A stretch of 64,000 nucleotides of DNA from DASYKT01 sp035995185 (GTDB lineage: Bacteria; Acidobacteriota; Blastocatellia; Pyrinomonadales; Pyrinomonadaceae), in contig DASYKT010000002.1 in NCBI GenBank assembly GCA_035995185.1, positions 186,001 to 250,000 of the forward strand, read 5' to 3'. The position numbers and the translations under genes were made by a program. The notes below the pieces were generated by a model. That model worked only from the letters and a program-made list of their open reading frames with translations. It made no database searches and was not told where the DNA came from. Positions 52,563 to 61,931 of the stretch are shown here, one piece after another. Within the stretch, counting starts at the first letter, position 1; every line of letters begins with the position of its first letter.

Positions 52563-53345
52563 CTATTTCCCCTTAAACACCGGCTTGCGTTTTTCCAGGA
52601 AGGCGCTGACGCCTTCGGTTTTGTCCTCGGTGGAAAAACAAAGCGCAAAAAGATCTACTTCGCGGCGGAGGCCTTCGTCCAGGTTCGAGCGCGAGGCGAA
52701 TTTCACCGCTTCCTTTGACAGCTGCAAGGCGATCGGGGCTTTCTCGGCGATCTTGCCGGCAAATTCCATCGTTTTCGCCTCCAGCTCTTCCGCGGTGAAA
52801 ACGTAATTGACCAGGCCAAATCTTAAAGCCGTTTGGGCGTCGATCATATCGCCGGTCAGGACCATTTCCATCGCCCGGCCTTCGCCGATCAGGCGTGTCA
52901 GGCGCTGAGTGCCGCCGCCGCCGCACATAATACCCAAATTAATTTCCGGCTGCGAAAATTTCGCGTTCTCGCTGCACACGCGCAGGTCGCAGGCCAGCGC
53001 CAGTTCGTTTCCGCCGCCGAGACAAAACCCGTTGATCATGGCGATCACCGGTTTAGGAAAACTATCGAGCGAATTAAAGAGCGACTTTTCCTGAAACGTA
53101 CTGCGCTGCGCGACCGGGGTCTGCCCAGCAAATTCGCCGATGTCGGCACCGGCGATAAATGATTTTTGCCCGGCGCCGGTGATAACCACCACGCGCACTT
53201 CGCCGTCGTGGCGCAACTGGTCTAGCGCCGCTACTCCCTCGGCGTGCACTTTCGAATTCAAAGAATTGAGTTTATCGGGGCGGTTGATGGTGATGACCGC
53301 AACGTTCCCCTTTTTTTCTACCAGGATGGTTTCAAAATTAGCCAT
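52563..53345 (-). CDS. Enoyl-CoA hydratase/isomerase-family protein
   Basis: 260 aa. Crotonase fold: AGADIGEF oxyanion strand, NGFCLGGGNELALACD with the catalytic Glu114 and QPEINLGIMCGGGGTQRL with Glu134, so both Glu of a hydratase are present. A Pro usually found in the GIxPGGGG stretch is Cys here. It adds water across enoyl-CoA in fatty acid or related pathways; with no pathway neighbours, the substrate is unclear. ATG 53345. Confidence 0.93.
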   Translation of the reverse strand: MANFETILVEKKGNVAVITINRPDKLNSLNSKVHAEGVAALDQLRHDGEVRVVVITGAGQKSFIAGADIGEFAGQTPVAQRSTFQEKSLFNSLDSFPKPVIAMINGFCLGGGNELALACDLRVCSENAKFSQPEINLGIMCGGGGTQRLTRLIGEGRAMEMVLTGDMIDAQTALRFGLVNYVFTAEELEAKTMEFAGKIAEKAPIALQLSKEAVKFASRSNLDEGLRREVDLFALCFSTEDKTEGVSAFLEKRKPVFKGK

Positions 53346-53655
53346 AAATATTTAGTAAATAGTAAATAATGATAAATGATTAATTAAAATAAAGAAAAAC
53401 GCGTGAAAGAAATTCTCAGGTGAAAGTGGAACACTGTTCCAGCGTGTGCCACTGTTCCACCTGTTCCAAAAATGTTCCAGAAATCTTAAAAATCAGCCGG
53501 CGTTTGCCAAAAATAAATAAAAGCAGCTTGTAAAGATCGTCGGCGGGATGAATCTCTGAAAGGCAGATCTCGCAAAGCCATTATCGCTTACATTGACGGG
53601 TTTTGGTAAGAGCGTGTTTTAAAGGCTTTGGATTTTGTAGAGATTTATAAAGGTA
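53346..53655. other. Intergenic region with TGTTCCA repeats, no gene
   Basis: Several TGTTCCA/TGGAACA motifs between 53428 and 53475 resemble the palindrome at 27178-27218. I see no supported gene or clear promoter. Confidence 0.5.
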
Positions 53656-54039
53656 TCAGGCAGCGCCTTCGGCGGCTTCGCCGGCCTGGTCGTCGGCGAC
53701 CCACGCCACAAAAAGCCGCAGCCAGGTGTCCCTGGGTTCCGTTATCGAGACGCCGACACGGGCGGTGCCGTAAATAGCGGGGGCAATTCGCGCAACCATG
53801 GCTTTGACCTCGACGGCAGAGCCATCCGGCCGATGTGAACGAAGAAAAAGCTCTTCACCCTCGGCGACCACCTGGTTCAGATGAAACAGCGCGCCCGAAG
53901 TAGAAATATCATCGGTTTCGGTGGGTTCACTCCAAGCCGCGCCGTCGTCAGCCCGTCCTGAAACAACGACAGGCAAACGCAGAGCCATGCGAAGGGCAAA
54001 CCGCTTCTCTTCGTATTGAGATTGCAAAATTGTCGACAT
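53656..54039 (-). CDS. PilZ-domain protein
   Basis: 127 aa. c-di-GMP binding signatures: RxxxR in KRFALRMALRLPV near the N-terminus and D/NxSxxG in DISTSGALF. A short linker and a typical beta-barrel follow (VGVSI near 103). Its output is not apparent. Cytosolic c-di-GMP receptor. Confidence 0.85.
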   Translation of the reverse strand: MSTILQSQYEEKRFALRMALRLPVVVSGRADDGAAWSEPTETDDISTSGALFHLNQVVAEGEELFLRSHRPDGSAVEVKAMVARIAPAIYGTARVGVSITEPRDTWLRLFVAWVADDQAGEAAEGAA

Positions 54040-55469
54040 TCCTTAAAAGCAAGTACCACGGGGAACAAGAGCAACCACAGTTTAACACAGGTTTTACAAA
54101 ATTTTACAATGGTAGCGGGCCATTCTCAGGCCGCTATGAGAAATAAGAAATATCGACCAAAACAGGTCAAAGACGCCTTTTCCCGTATGGGCCAGGTGTC
54201 AGACACTGGGAGAGCGGACGGCTCGTCTCTGACAAGAGACGCATCGCCTGACGCCGACGCTACTGACAAGAGAGAACCACCCCGTCGCGCAAAGCCGCGC
54301 CACCCCTCCCCAATAGCGGGGGCGTAAGGAGGGGAGTTTAGGAAAGCGGCCGCTTCTGATCCCTATTAACTATTCACTGTTTTTGATTGTCTGTTTGCGG
54401 CGGCGGGAGATCCACTCGCGGTGACGCTTCACCGCGCGGCGGCCATCCGTGGTTTTTAGGCGGGGATGGAGTACTGTACTACACGCTTGTCCGGTTCACC
54501 TGAATTTTTGGCATAGTGGTATCTGAGACAGACCTGCTAACCAAGCCGTAGTGCGAACAGCCCTCCGGCAAAGAAGTTCGCGACGGCTCGCCCGATGTTT
54601 AAAGATTCGCACGGCGACACGGGCTGCAGTGCCGGCTAGCTTTAATAGGTTGATTTACCCGCTGCCGCTTAAAGCGACGGCGACGAGTTTGCTATGACTT
54701 TCAGAAGGCGGCAACCTTTTAATGCCGCGCTTCCCGGGCTGCCAAGCATGCCCGGCGTGCACAGGCCAAACCGTGTGGTTTCGCCCGCGCACCGCAAACA
54801 GGATTACATCGTATATTTGTCTGGCGGAGATGGCGATAAGGGATTTGGGTGAATTTGGAAAACGGCTTAGAGTTCAAACTTTAGTTGTCTTTAAGCTTTG
54901 GAATAGGACAAGCTGAAGCTTGAACTCTGAATTGTTTATTTGATTTCGTGATTAGTTCTTAAGGAAAAGACTGGAACCACGAAACCACACGAAGCAACAC
55001 GAAAAAGGCAATCCAAAGAAGAAACCCAGTCGCTACCGCTCCCGGTTCTGACCTCATCCCACGAAAAGACACGAAACAACACTAACAAAGCAAAGAGAGA
55101 ACCACCCCGTCACGCGAAACGCGCGCCACTCCTCCTTCGTAAGGAGGGGAGTTTTGAGAATTTGCCACGAGATACACGAATAATACAAAGCCGGAACGGG
55201 AGGCACAGCCTCCTTTTTATTAAGACGCAGCACGGAAAGGCAGAGCCTTTCCGCACATCAGGCGGCATAGCCGCGCGAGCAAGAGAGAACCACCCCGTCA
55301 CGCGAAACGCGTGCCACCCCTCCCCGATAGCATGGGCGTAAGGAGGGGAGTTTTAGGAAGAACCACGGATTGCACGAATCAAACAAAAAACCGGGTCGCT
55401 ACTGTACTTCCGCGAATTATCGTTCTCTTGACAACTTTTATATAATATATAGGCAGAGACAAAAAACAT
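54040..55469. other. 1.4-kb region without supported genes, dense in repeats
   Basis: Family B repeats at 54270-54339, 55095-55154 and 55284-55354; a GTCAGAACC-type arm at 55024-55052 (reverse); a family E copy at about 54856-54936; GGCGGCATAGCCGC near 55257. Between about 54395 and 54850 lies a stretch rich in GC with local hairpins (for example GTGCGAAC / GTTCGCGA at about 54551-54581) and no believable coding frame, which could be a structured RNA or decayed DNA; I cannot name it. A TATAAT box at 55441 may serve trxB. Confidence 0.6.
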
Positions 55470-56498
55470 ATGGCAATCGAACAGATCAAAAGCAAAGTCG
55501 TGATCTTAGGATCAGGCCCGGCGGGGTTGACCGCCGCTATCTATGCAGCTCGGGCCGAACTTAACCCGCTGGTGATCGACGGGCCGCAGCCCGGCGGGCA
55601 GCTGACCATCACCACCGATGTGGAAAATTACCCGGGTTTTTCCAAAGGGATAATGGGCCCCGACCTGATGGTGGAATTTCGCGAACAGGCCGTGCGATTC
55701 GGCACTAAGATCATTAACGTGTGGATAGACCGCGTAGACTTAAGTGAGCGCCCTTTTACGCTGTATGGCAAGGAAAGCCACGATTCTGAAGAGATAACGC
55801 ACGAGATAAAAGCGGAAACTTTGATCATAGCGACCGGGGCTTCGGCCAAGTGGCTGGGCATACCGGGCGAAGCGCCCGCGCCGGAAGGGTTGGGCGGGCA
55901 CGGCGTTTCGGCCTGCGCAACGTGCGACGGATTTTTCTTTCGCGGAAAACCGCTGGTGGTCGTGGGCGGCGGCGACACCGCGATCGAGGAAGCGACTTAC
56001 CTGACGAAATTTGCCACCAAGGTGACACTTATTCACCGCCGCGAGGCGCTGCGCGCCTCCAAGATCATGCAGGAACGCGCCTTTAAAAATGAAAAGATCG
56101 AATATATCTGGAACACGGAAATAAAAGAGATCGTCGGTTCGAAAGAAGACGGCGTCACCGGCGTAAAGCTTTTTAATAATCAGACCGACGAAGAAAGCAG
56201 CTTTGATACAAGCGGCGTTTTTATCGCTATCGGCCACCAGCCAAACACCCAGCTCTTTAAAGACTGGCTGGATATGGATGAGGTCGGCTACATCGTCACG
56301 GAAAAAGATTCGATGAAAACCAAGATCCCGGGAGTTTTTGCCAGCGGCGATGCGCAGGATGCGATCTATCGCCAGGCGGTCACCGCCGCGGGCACCGGCT
56401 GTATGGCCGCCATCGACGCCGAACGTTTTCTGGCTGAACACGGTGAAGAACCGGTGATCGAAGTGCCGGCCGGCATAGAGGTAACAACCTCGGCTTAA
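55470..56498 (+). CDS. trxB: Thioredoxin reductase
   Basis: 342 aa. FAD motif GSGPAGLTAAIYAA near residue 14, redox-active CATC in SACATCDGFF (about 148-151), NADPH motif GGGDTAIEEA near 170 and C-terminal GVFASGDAQD. It transfers electrons from NADPH to thioredoxin. A TATAAT at 55441-55446 upstream could be the -10. Start ATG 55470. Family call secure. Confidence 0.96.
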   Translation: MAIEQIKSKVVILGSGPAGLTAAIYAARAELNPLVIDGPQPGGQLTITTDVENYPGFSKGIMGPDLMVEFREQAVRFGTKIINVWIDRVDLSERPFTLYGKESHDSEEITHEIKAETLIIATGASAKWLGIPGEAPAPEGLGGHGVSACATCDGFFFRGKPLVVVGGGDTAIEEATYLTKFATKVTLIHRREALRASKIMQERAFKNEKIEYIWNTEIKEIVGSKEDGVTGVKLFNNQTDEESSFDTSGVFIAIGHQPNTQLFKDWLDMDEVGYIVTEKDSMKTKIPGVFASGDAQDAIYRQAVTAAGTGCMAAIDAERFLAEHGEEPVIEVPAGIEVTTSA

Positions 56499-56542
56499 AG
56501 GGCTTAACGACGGAAAGCTTTACCGGAAAAGTAGTTGTTATG

Positions 56543-56670
56543 AATTGCCACTAGCTTTAGCTAGTGGTGAAGGTTTGAAAAATTAGGGTGGCTTTAGTCG
56601 AATGTTTAATTCGGCTAAAGCCCTTTTTTATTTATCCAGCTCAAACCACTAGCTGAAGCTAGTGGCAATT
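56543..56670. repeat. AATTGCCA-type palindromic element, copy 3
   Basis: Ends AATTGCCACTAGC and GCTAGTGGCAATT with an internal inverted GGCTTTAG/CTAAAGCC; same family as 2438-2566 and 11522-11637. It lies in the 5' leader of the SDR gene at 56701. Confidence 0.85.
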
Positions 56671-56700
56671 TATCAGAATAAAGGATCAAGAGGAAATAAA

Positions 56701-57570
56701 ATGACAAGTGAAAATAAACCGGTGTGGTTGATCACCGGATGTTCGACGGGATTTGGCCGCGCGCTGGCGGCGGAATTATTGGAAAACGGATACCGGGTGG
56801 CGGTGACCGCGCGCGACGTCGACAAGGTCACGGACCTGGTGGAAATAAATAAAGACAATGCGCTGGCTATCGCGCTCGACGTGACGGATGAAGCGCAGGT
56901 TAAAGCGGCGACAGCGAAAGCCGAGGAGCATTTTGGCCGGATAGATGTGCTGGTCAATAACGCGGGCTTTGGCTATTTCGGCTCGGTCGAAGAATCGGAC
57001 GAAGCGGAAGTGCGCTCGATGTTTGAGACGAATTTTTGGGGCCTGGCGGCCATGACGCGCGCAGTGCTGCCAAAGATGCGCGAACGCCGCAGCGGCACGA
57101 TCGTAAATATTTCTTCCATCGGCGGCTTTAACGGAAACCCGAGCGTCGGATATTACAACGCGACAAAATTCGCGGTCAATGGTTTTTCCGAAGCGCTGGC
57201 GAAAGAAGTTAAACCGCTCGGCATGAATGTGATCATTGTCGGCCCCAGCGGCTTTCGCACCGATTGGGCCGGGAGGTCCGCCAATGACGCCACCTTTACA
57301 ATTTCGGATTACGCCGAAACGGCCGAAGAATTTAAAAATATGATCCGCGGCTATAGCGGCAATCAGCCGGGCGATCCGGTCCGCGCCGCAAAAGCGATCA
57401 TCAAGGCCGCCACCGCGGAAAACCCGCCGCTCTATTTTTTCCTGGGAAAAGCAGCGCTCAAAGGCGCGCGCGCCAAGATAGAGCTGGTGCAAAACGATAT
57501 GGATACCTGGGCGGAAACAACCGAAGGCGCCGATTTTCCGGAAAGCGAAATGGGCGCGGCCGGGCGCTGA
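56701..57570 (+). CDS. Short-chain dehydrogenase/reductase
   Basis: 289 aa from ATG 56701, chosen for AGAGGA 8 bp upstream; the longer frame reads back into the repeat. TGCSTGFGRALA near residue 13 (TGxxxGxG), NNAG near 90, catalytic Ser in NISSIGG and YxxxK in YNATKFAV. The best-known relatives act on a variety of alcohols, and NADP preference is possible from Arg in TARDVDK. Followed by a terminator. Confidence 0.92.
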   Translation: MTSENKPVWLITGCSTGFGRALAAELLENGYRVAVTARDVDKVTDLVEINKDNALAIALDVTDEAQVKAATAKAEEHFGRIDVLVNNAGFGYFGSVEESDEAEVRSMFETNFWGLAAMTRAVLPKMRERRSGTIVNISSIGGFNGNPSVGYYNATKFAVNGFSEALAKEVKPLGMNVIIVGPSGFRTDWAGRSANDATFTISDYAETAEEFKNMIRGYSGNQPGDPVRAAKAIIKAATAENPPLYFFLGKAALKGARAKIELVQNDMDTWAETTEGADFPESEMGAAGR

Positions 57571-57595
57571 CCCTTAATTTGTAGTAAAAAAGAAA

Positions 57596-57622
57596 GGCTC
57601 ACCGGACCAAGGTGAGCTTTTT
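57596..57622 (+). terminator. Rho-independent terminator
   Basis: GCTCACC paired with GGTGAGC around a 7-nt loop, followed by T5. It serves the SDR gene. Confidence 0.85.
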
Positions 57623-57685
57623 CCATGGCTTTTGCTTCTAAGCCTTTTTTGCTTGTAAAACGAACCAATTTGATGGCTCATCTGA

Positions 57686-57790
57686 AGCGGGCGCGGGGCA
57701 ACCCTTCCGGACTGCAAATTTATTTAGATTTATATTTTACGTTCCAAGCCGAACACCTCTCAGGTTGGGAAGGGTTGCCCCGCGCCCGCT
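57686..57790. repeat. Family A palindromic element, copy 4 (inverted orientation)
   Basis: AGCGGGCGCGG at the left, CCGCGCCCGCT at the right, with CCCTTCCGGAC and TTGGGAAGGG blocks inside; the TGCAAATTTA block is on the left side, opposite to the other copies. No coding content. It may help terminate the SDR gene or the VOC gene. Confidence 0.85.
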
Positions 57791-57852
57791 CTTAAAAATC
57801 AACCGGACTTTAGAGGCAAAGTCTTTTTTTTGTTTTTACACATCCAGCATTT

Positions 57853-58233
57853 TTAGATCGTCTGCCAGATGCCGTGAATATTTCCGTCGGGGTCTTTAAA
57901 GTACGCCAGCCAGCCGGTAGAAGGGACTTCCATTTTTTCCACTACGATCGTTCCGCCGTTAGATTTGATCTTGTCTATCGTGTCGTCTATGTTGGCGACC
58001 AGGATCGTGGTCACAACGGGCTGCGCGGGGTCACGGCGTTTCATAATTGCGCCGTTGATGCCGGGTGATCCGGGTTCGTCCGTTCCGCCTGTCGCACCTG
58101 TTGCGCCCGTTTCTGCCATCCAGTAATTGCCCGGATCGAACTCGGTAAATTTCCACCCGAATGTCTGGCTAAAAAAATCCATCACCAGCTGCGGATCGCC
58201 GGCCGGTATCTCAAAATGAGTAACTCTGTTCAT
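57853..58233 (-). CDS. VOC-family (glyoxalase/bleomycin-resistance fold) protein
   Basis: 126 aa. VOC pattern: VTHFEIPAGDPQLVMDFF, then IEKR-like central region and MEVPSTGWLAYFKDPDGNIHGIWQ at the C-terminus, with His4/6 and E/D residues that could bind a metal. Its ATG directly follows the stop codon of the hydrolase gene (no gap), with AAGGAAGGAAAG inside the latter as ribosome-binding site: a tight operon. Substrate unknown. Confidence 0.85.
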   Translation of the reverse strand: MNRVTHFEIPAGDPQLVMDFFSQTFGWKFTEFDPGNYWMAETGATGATGGTDEPGSPGINGAIMKRRDPAQPVVTTILVANIDDTIDKIKSNGGTIVVEKMEVPSTGWLAYFKDPDGNIHGIWQTI

Positions 58234-59319
58234 CTAATTCTTTCCTTCCTTATTGTTAATAAAATTAAAAATTGCCCGGTAGGTGTCTTTCGGATCGTCA
58301 TACCATAAAAAGAGATGGGTGCCCGGGACCGTTTGAAATTCGATCAGCGGATTTTTGCTTTCGCGCATACTATTCCAGCTTTCGATAAAATAATTCTTCA
58401 TCCATTCGCGCGTGCGCGGGCCGCCCAGGGAATCCTGCGATTCTTTTAAAAACGAATCGCTAAACGATGGGAGCAAAACGAGGACCGGTGTTTTTATTTC
58501 CGCGTAATGCGCGGAGATATCGTAAGCGTTAAATTCGAGCAGATACCTGACCATCACCGGCACGGGAACTTTTGCCGAGAGGTCGAAAAGCTTTTGCCCG
58601 GTGGCGGGGTCGGCCGAATATTCGGCGGGCTGATGGTTGCCTTTGTCCCAGGTGTTTTTGGTCACGGTCTTGAACCAATTGTCCGCATACCAGCGGGTAA
58701 AGGCCTCCCTTTTTTCGAGCGATATCACGCGCTCTTTGCCCGAGATCGTATCCGGGCCCGCCCCCAGATAGCGGAGCGGCATCCCGCCCATTATTATCAC
58801 CTTGCCGACTTTGTCCGGGTGATAAAGCGCGAGATCTAAGGCCGCCTGGCTGCCGGTGACAAAGTGCCCGGCGATCACTGGCTTTTTAAGTTTTTCTTTT
58901 TCGATCAGCTTTAAGATCCCGGTAACAAGACCGCGTGTCCAGGTATTTTCCGAATATTTCGCGGCGGCTTCTGAAGGGGCCGGCATCGGCGGCGCGGGCG
59001 TGCCGCCAAAACCCGCCGGCGTGACGGCGTACATCGTGTAATTTTTGCTATTTGCCCGGATGAAGTTATCAAAGACCTCGGCGCCAAATCCCCAGCCGGC
59101 GATCAAGATCAGCGTTTGCTTTCCACTGCCGGCTTTTTTCACCGCGCCGAGCTCGCCCGGTCTGCCGGTTTTGTAATCAGCGGGCAAGACCAGGTTATTT
59201 AGCGAACCATCCTGCCGGGTACGGTCAAGCTCAGTCTGCGCGGCGGCGGATTGAAAGAGAATCAAATTAAGCACCATCAGCAGCACTATCGATAAGAGGT
59301 ACATAAAAACGGCGTTCAT
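58234..59319 (-). CDS. Alpha/beta-hydrolase-fold protein with Phe at the nucleophile position
   Basis: 361 aa with a signal-peptide-like hydrophobic N-terminus (YLLSIVLLMVLNLILFQSAAAQ). The canonical GxSxG is replaced by GHFVTG at residues 151-156: the nucleophile Ser is Phe153. The oxyanion loop (LIAGWGFGAEVFDNF) and the late GTHLFLWYDDPK segment with a possible catalytic His are kept. So it is either a pseudoenzyme or uses another residue (Thr155 or Ser157 nearby). Cotranscribed with the VOC gene. Probably exported. Confidence 0.8.
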   Translation of the reverse strand: MNAVFMYLLSIVLLMVLNLILFQSAAAQTELDRTRQDGSLNNLVLPADYKTGRPGELGAVKKAGSGKQTLILIAGWGFGAEVFDNFIRANSKNYTMYAVTPAGFGGTPAPPMPAPSEAAAKYSENTWTRGLVTGILKLIEKEKLKKPVIAGHFVTGSQAALDLALYHPDKVGKVIIMGGMPLRYLGAGPDTISGKERVISLEKREAFTRWYADNWFKTVTKNTWDKGNHQPAEYSADPATGQKLFDLSAKVPVPVMVRYLLEFNAYDISAHYAEIKTPVLVLLPSFSDSFLKESQDSLGGPRTREWMKNYFIESWNSMRESKNPLIEFQTVPGTHLFLWYDDPKDTYRAIFNFINNKEGKN

Positions 59320-59583
59320 AAATTTTTTGCGGTCGGGAGTCTAAAGATCAGACGCACCATGCTCCTTTTAGAGGAATATACGGCCTGGCCGGCCCGCCCG
59401 TCGCCTTGCTTTATAAAGTTGGACGCTATTTAGCGGTGAAAAACCGGGAGCACGGACGTTCCGCTGCCAAGATGGCGCAGCGTTCGAAACGCATCTGCTA
59501 ACGCAGACGCTACTGACAGAACCACCCCGTCGCTGAAGCAGCGCCACCCCTCCTTCGTAAGGAGGGGAGTTTTGGAAGCAGTT
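59320..59583. repeat. Intergenic region with family B repeat
   Basis: A family B copy (AGAACCACCCCGTCGC plus CCTCCTTCGTAAGGAGG) at 59518-59574, and an ACCGGGAGCACGGACG segment near 59443 related to the 2395 arms. No gene seen. The stop codon of the AraC gene lies just to its right. Confidence 0.75.
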
Positions 59584-60696
59584 TTATATGGCGGCTTTGT
59601 ATTCCGAAGGAGTTTTCCCGGTGATTTTTTTGAAGACCGTGTTAAAAGAAGACTTGCTGTTAAACCCGACGTCGAGAGCTATTCCGTACATCGAGCGCGA
59701 TCCGTAACGCGGGTCGTTCATACAGGCGATAAATTCCCGCACCCGGTATTCGTTCACCAGGTCTTTAAACGACTTGCCGAATTTTTCGTTGATGAGTTTC
59801 GACACCTGGTGAGCGGGCAGGCCGAGATCTTTGGAGAGAGAGGCAAGTTTTAGCTCGGGGTCGGTAAATACCTTTTCCTCCGCCAAAAGGAATTCCAGCT
59901 TTTGCACATAATGAGCGCCTTCTTCCCCGTCAAACTGCATGTACGTGCGGTACTTGCGGGTAAAATCGGGGCTTATCAATTCCGGGTTAAGCACCACCTT
60001 GTAGGCGATAAAGTAAATAACTCCTGAAGTTATCAGCGTATAGATATAGTTATAGACCGGGTTGAACCAACCGTTGAGGACGAGAAAAACGAAATAGCAC
60101 GAGGTGACCGCCAGCAGCGCAGCAAAACAGATCATCAGTTGGGTCAGCCATCTTTTTCGCACAGCGATCGGGATCATCAAAGTGCCGTTTTCCGTGCTCT
60201 TACCGGCGGCGGCTATCAGCCTGAACGATAAAAACAGGTAGATAAAGAAATGAACGTCCTGGATCACAAAGAAAACGTAAAAGAGGCCCCACACCGGCAA
60301 ACTGCCCGACACGAACTGCTCTGCCATCGCCAGCTTAGCCGCACCGCTCGCAAAGTAAAAATTCGCACCCAGCAGCAGGTAAAGCACGTACGGCGCGAAA
60401 TGAACGAGGTAAGCCCACTTCCATTTAAAAGCGCGGTCGATAATGGTTTTGGCGTAGAGGTAAAACAGCGGGCCGAGCAGAAAGATCATGCCGAAGGAGA
60501 TGCCGTACAGGTGCGGATACGTTTGGTAAAGCCCGCCGGCGAGGCTGAGCAGGTTGAGGTTTCCTGCCACCATTACCGCCAGTAAACCGCCGATCAAAGC
60601 GGACGCGGCACGGTTGCCGCTCTTTCTAAACAGCAAGAGCGAGATGAGAAACACCGCCTGCGCGATGCTGATCAAAAAAACCGCCGGCCAGATCAT
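59584..60696 (-). CDS. Membrane-bound AraC-type transcription regulator
   Basis: 370 aa. Seven hydrophobic helices in residues 1-240, then an AraC helix-turn-helix at the C-terminus (KLASLSKDLGLPAHQVSKLINEKFGKSF and IALDVGFNSKSSFNTVFKKITGKTPSEYK). A regulator that may sense an outside or membrane signal. No adjacent target is apparent; the NUDIX gene lies divergently 166 bp away. Confidence 0.88.
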   Translation of the reverse strand: MIWPAVFLISIAQAVFLISLLLFRKSGNRAASALIGGLLAVMVAGNLNLLSLAGGLYQTYPHLYGISFGMIFLLGPLFYLYAKTIIDRAFKWKWAYLVHFAPYVLYLLLGANFYFASGAAKLAMAEQFVSGSLPVWGLFYVFFVIQDVHFFIYLFLSFRLIAAAGKSTENGTLMIPIAVRKRWLTQLMICFAALLAVTSCYFVFLVLNGWFNPVYNYIYTLITSGVIYFIAYKVVLNPELISPDFTRKYRTYMQFDGEEGAHYVQKLEFLLAEEKVFTDPELKLASLSKDLGLPAHQVSKLINEKFGKSFKDLVNEYRVREFIACMNDPRYGSRSMYGIALDVGFNSKSSFNTVFKKITGKTPSEYKAAI

Positions 60697-60861
60697 AAGT
60701 CATTCTACGACATATTTATGGCCGAAGTTCAGACAAGTTACCGTCAGTAGCGTCTGCCTTTTTACGCACTTGCTGACGCAAAGCGCTACTGACAAAAAGA
60801 TGCCGAATGAATTCGGCGCTCCTTTATTGCCTGTCAGCCCGTAAAGGATAAAATATTATCC

Positions 60862-61332
60862 ATGGGAAAACAGAGCGCCGGAATATTGCTCTATCGAATA
60901 AACGACGGTGAGTTGGAAGTGCTTCTCGGGCACCCGGGCGGGCCGTTTCACGCGCGGAAAGATCCGGGCGCCTGGTCTATCCCGAAAGGCGAGTTTGATA
61001 AAGAAGCGCCGCTCGCTGCCGCCAGACGTGAATTTTTGGAAGAAACGGGATTTGAAGTCACCGGCGAAACCATTCAACTGATACCGATCAAGCAGGCCGG
61101 CGGAAAAATGGTTTTTGCCTGGGCGGTGGAACAGGACATCGACGCATCAAAAATAAAAAGCAACACATTTTCTTTGGAAATGCCGCGCGGTTCCGGAAAT
61201 TGGAAAGAATACCCGGAGATAGATCGCGCCGAATGGTTTGATATTCCCACGGCGCTGGAAAAAATTAATCCTGCCCAGGCCGCGCTGATAAAACAATTGA
61301 TCAAGAAATTGGGATTGGATAATAAGGAGTAG
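60862..61332 (+). CDS. NUDIX hydrolase
   Basis: 156 aa. Nudix box close to GEFDKEAPLAAARREFLEETGF, with the REFLEETG metal-binding core intact; the spacing between the Gly and the first Glu is one residue shorter than the consensus. N-terminal QSAGILLYRI and WSIPKG match the DR/MutT-like group of 150-aa NUDIX proteins. Probable hydrolysis of a nucleoside diphosphate linked to X; substrate unknown. ATG 60862. Confidence 0.9.
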   Translation: MGKQSAGILLYRINDGELEVLLGHPGGPFHARKDPGAWSIPKGEFDKEAPLAAARREFLEETGFEVTGETIQLIPIKQAGGKMVFAWAVEQDIDASKIKSNTFSLEMPRGSGNWKEYPEIDRAEWFDIPTALEKINPAQAALIKQLIKKLGLDNKE

Positions 61333-61365
61333 CGGGCGCAAGCGGCCCTTCCCGACCTGCAAATT
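61331..61365. repeat. Half copy of family A
   Basis: AGCGGGCGCAAGCGGCCCTT and CCCGACCTGCAAATTT only: one arm with a small part of the centre, overlapping the NUDIX stop codon. The right arm is missing, so this element is truncated. A different inverted repeat (TGTGATTCGTGGTTA and its partner TAACCACTAAATACACG) follows at 61430-61505. Confidence 0.7.
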
Positions 61366-61555
61366 TCCCAGACTTTAAAGTTCAAGCCAAAGGGTTTTGA
61401 AGTATCTATTTCATTAAAGCCGTAAAAGTTATTTTTCGTGTTTTTAGTGTGATTCGTGGTTAATTCAGAATAAAGTAACCACTAAATACACGAAACGCAC
61501 GAAATCTAGCCGAAGCATTTGCATCAGGTCCCGCCTAAAGGCGGGACTCAAAACG

Positions 61556-61583
61556 TTGAAGTTTGCTTTTACCGGCATATAAT
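61556..61583 (+). promoter_or_regulatory. Sigma-70-like promoter of the FmdB operon
   Basis: TTGAAG at 61556-61561, 16-bp spacer and TATAAT at 61578-61583; expected start near 61590, 24 bp before the ATG at 61614. Confidence 0.65.
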
Positions 61584-61613
61584 CCCTATACTTTTATTGG
61601 AATTAAAAGAATT

Positions 61614-61931
61614 ATGCCTATTTACGAGTATAAATGTCAGGATTGCGGCCATGATGTCGAGGTCATGCAGAAGGTTTCTGACGAACCTCTCATAAAATGT
61701 GAAAAATGCGGCGGAAAGCTGGAAAAACAGTGGTCCCTGTCGGGTTTTCAGTTTAAGGGAGGCGGCTGGTACAAGACGGATTACGCCGCTACAAAGGCCC
61801 CGGACGTAAAAGTCGAGCCTAATGAAAAAATGCTGGCTACAAATCTGCTAAAAGACGAAAAAAAATCGGGCAGCGAATCAACCCCAAAAGCTTCCGATGC
61901 ATCCAATAAACCGGAAAAGAAGGAAAAATGA
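61614..61931 (+). CDS. FmdB-family zinc-ribbon protein
   Basis: 105 aa from ATG 61614, which lies behind the promoter at 61556-61583 and begins with the family's MPIYEYKCQDCGH. Two CxxC pairs (CQDC and CEKC) form a zinc ribbon; the C-terminal half is low-complexity Lys/Ser. FmdB-type zinc ribbons are small regulatory or nucleic-acid-binding proteins of unclear role. Its stop overlaps the start of the VWA gene by 4 bp (ATGA). Confidence 0.9.
   Translation: MPIYEYKCQDCGHDVEVMQKVSDEPLIKCEKCGGKLEKQWSLSGFQFKGGGWYKTDYAATKAPDVKVEPNEKMLATNLLKDEKKSGSESTPKASDASNKPEKKEK

Noticed and set aside
54395..54850. RNase P RNA, tmRNA or SRP RNA
   Set aside because: The conserved cores of these RNAs (for example the GAGGAAAGTCC box of RNase P) are not found.
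55428..55446. TTGACA at 55428 with TATAAT at 55441 as a trxB promoter
   Set aside because: The spacer is only 7 bp, so the two cannot form one sigma-70 promoter; TATAAT may still be a -10.
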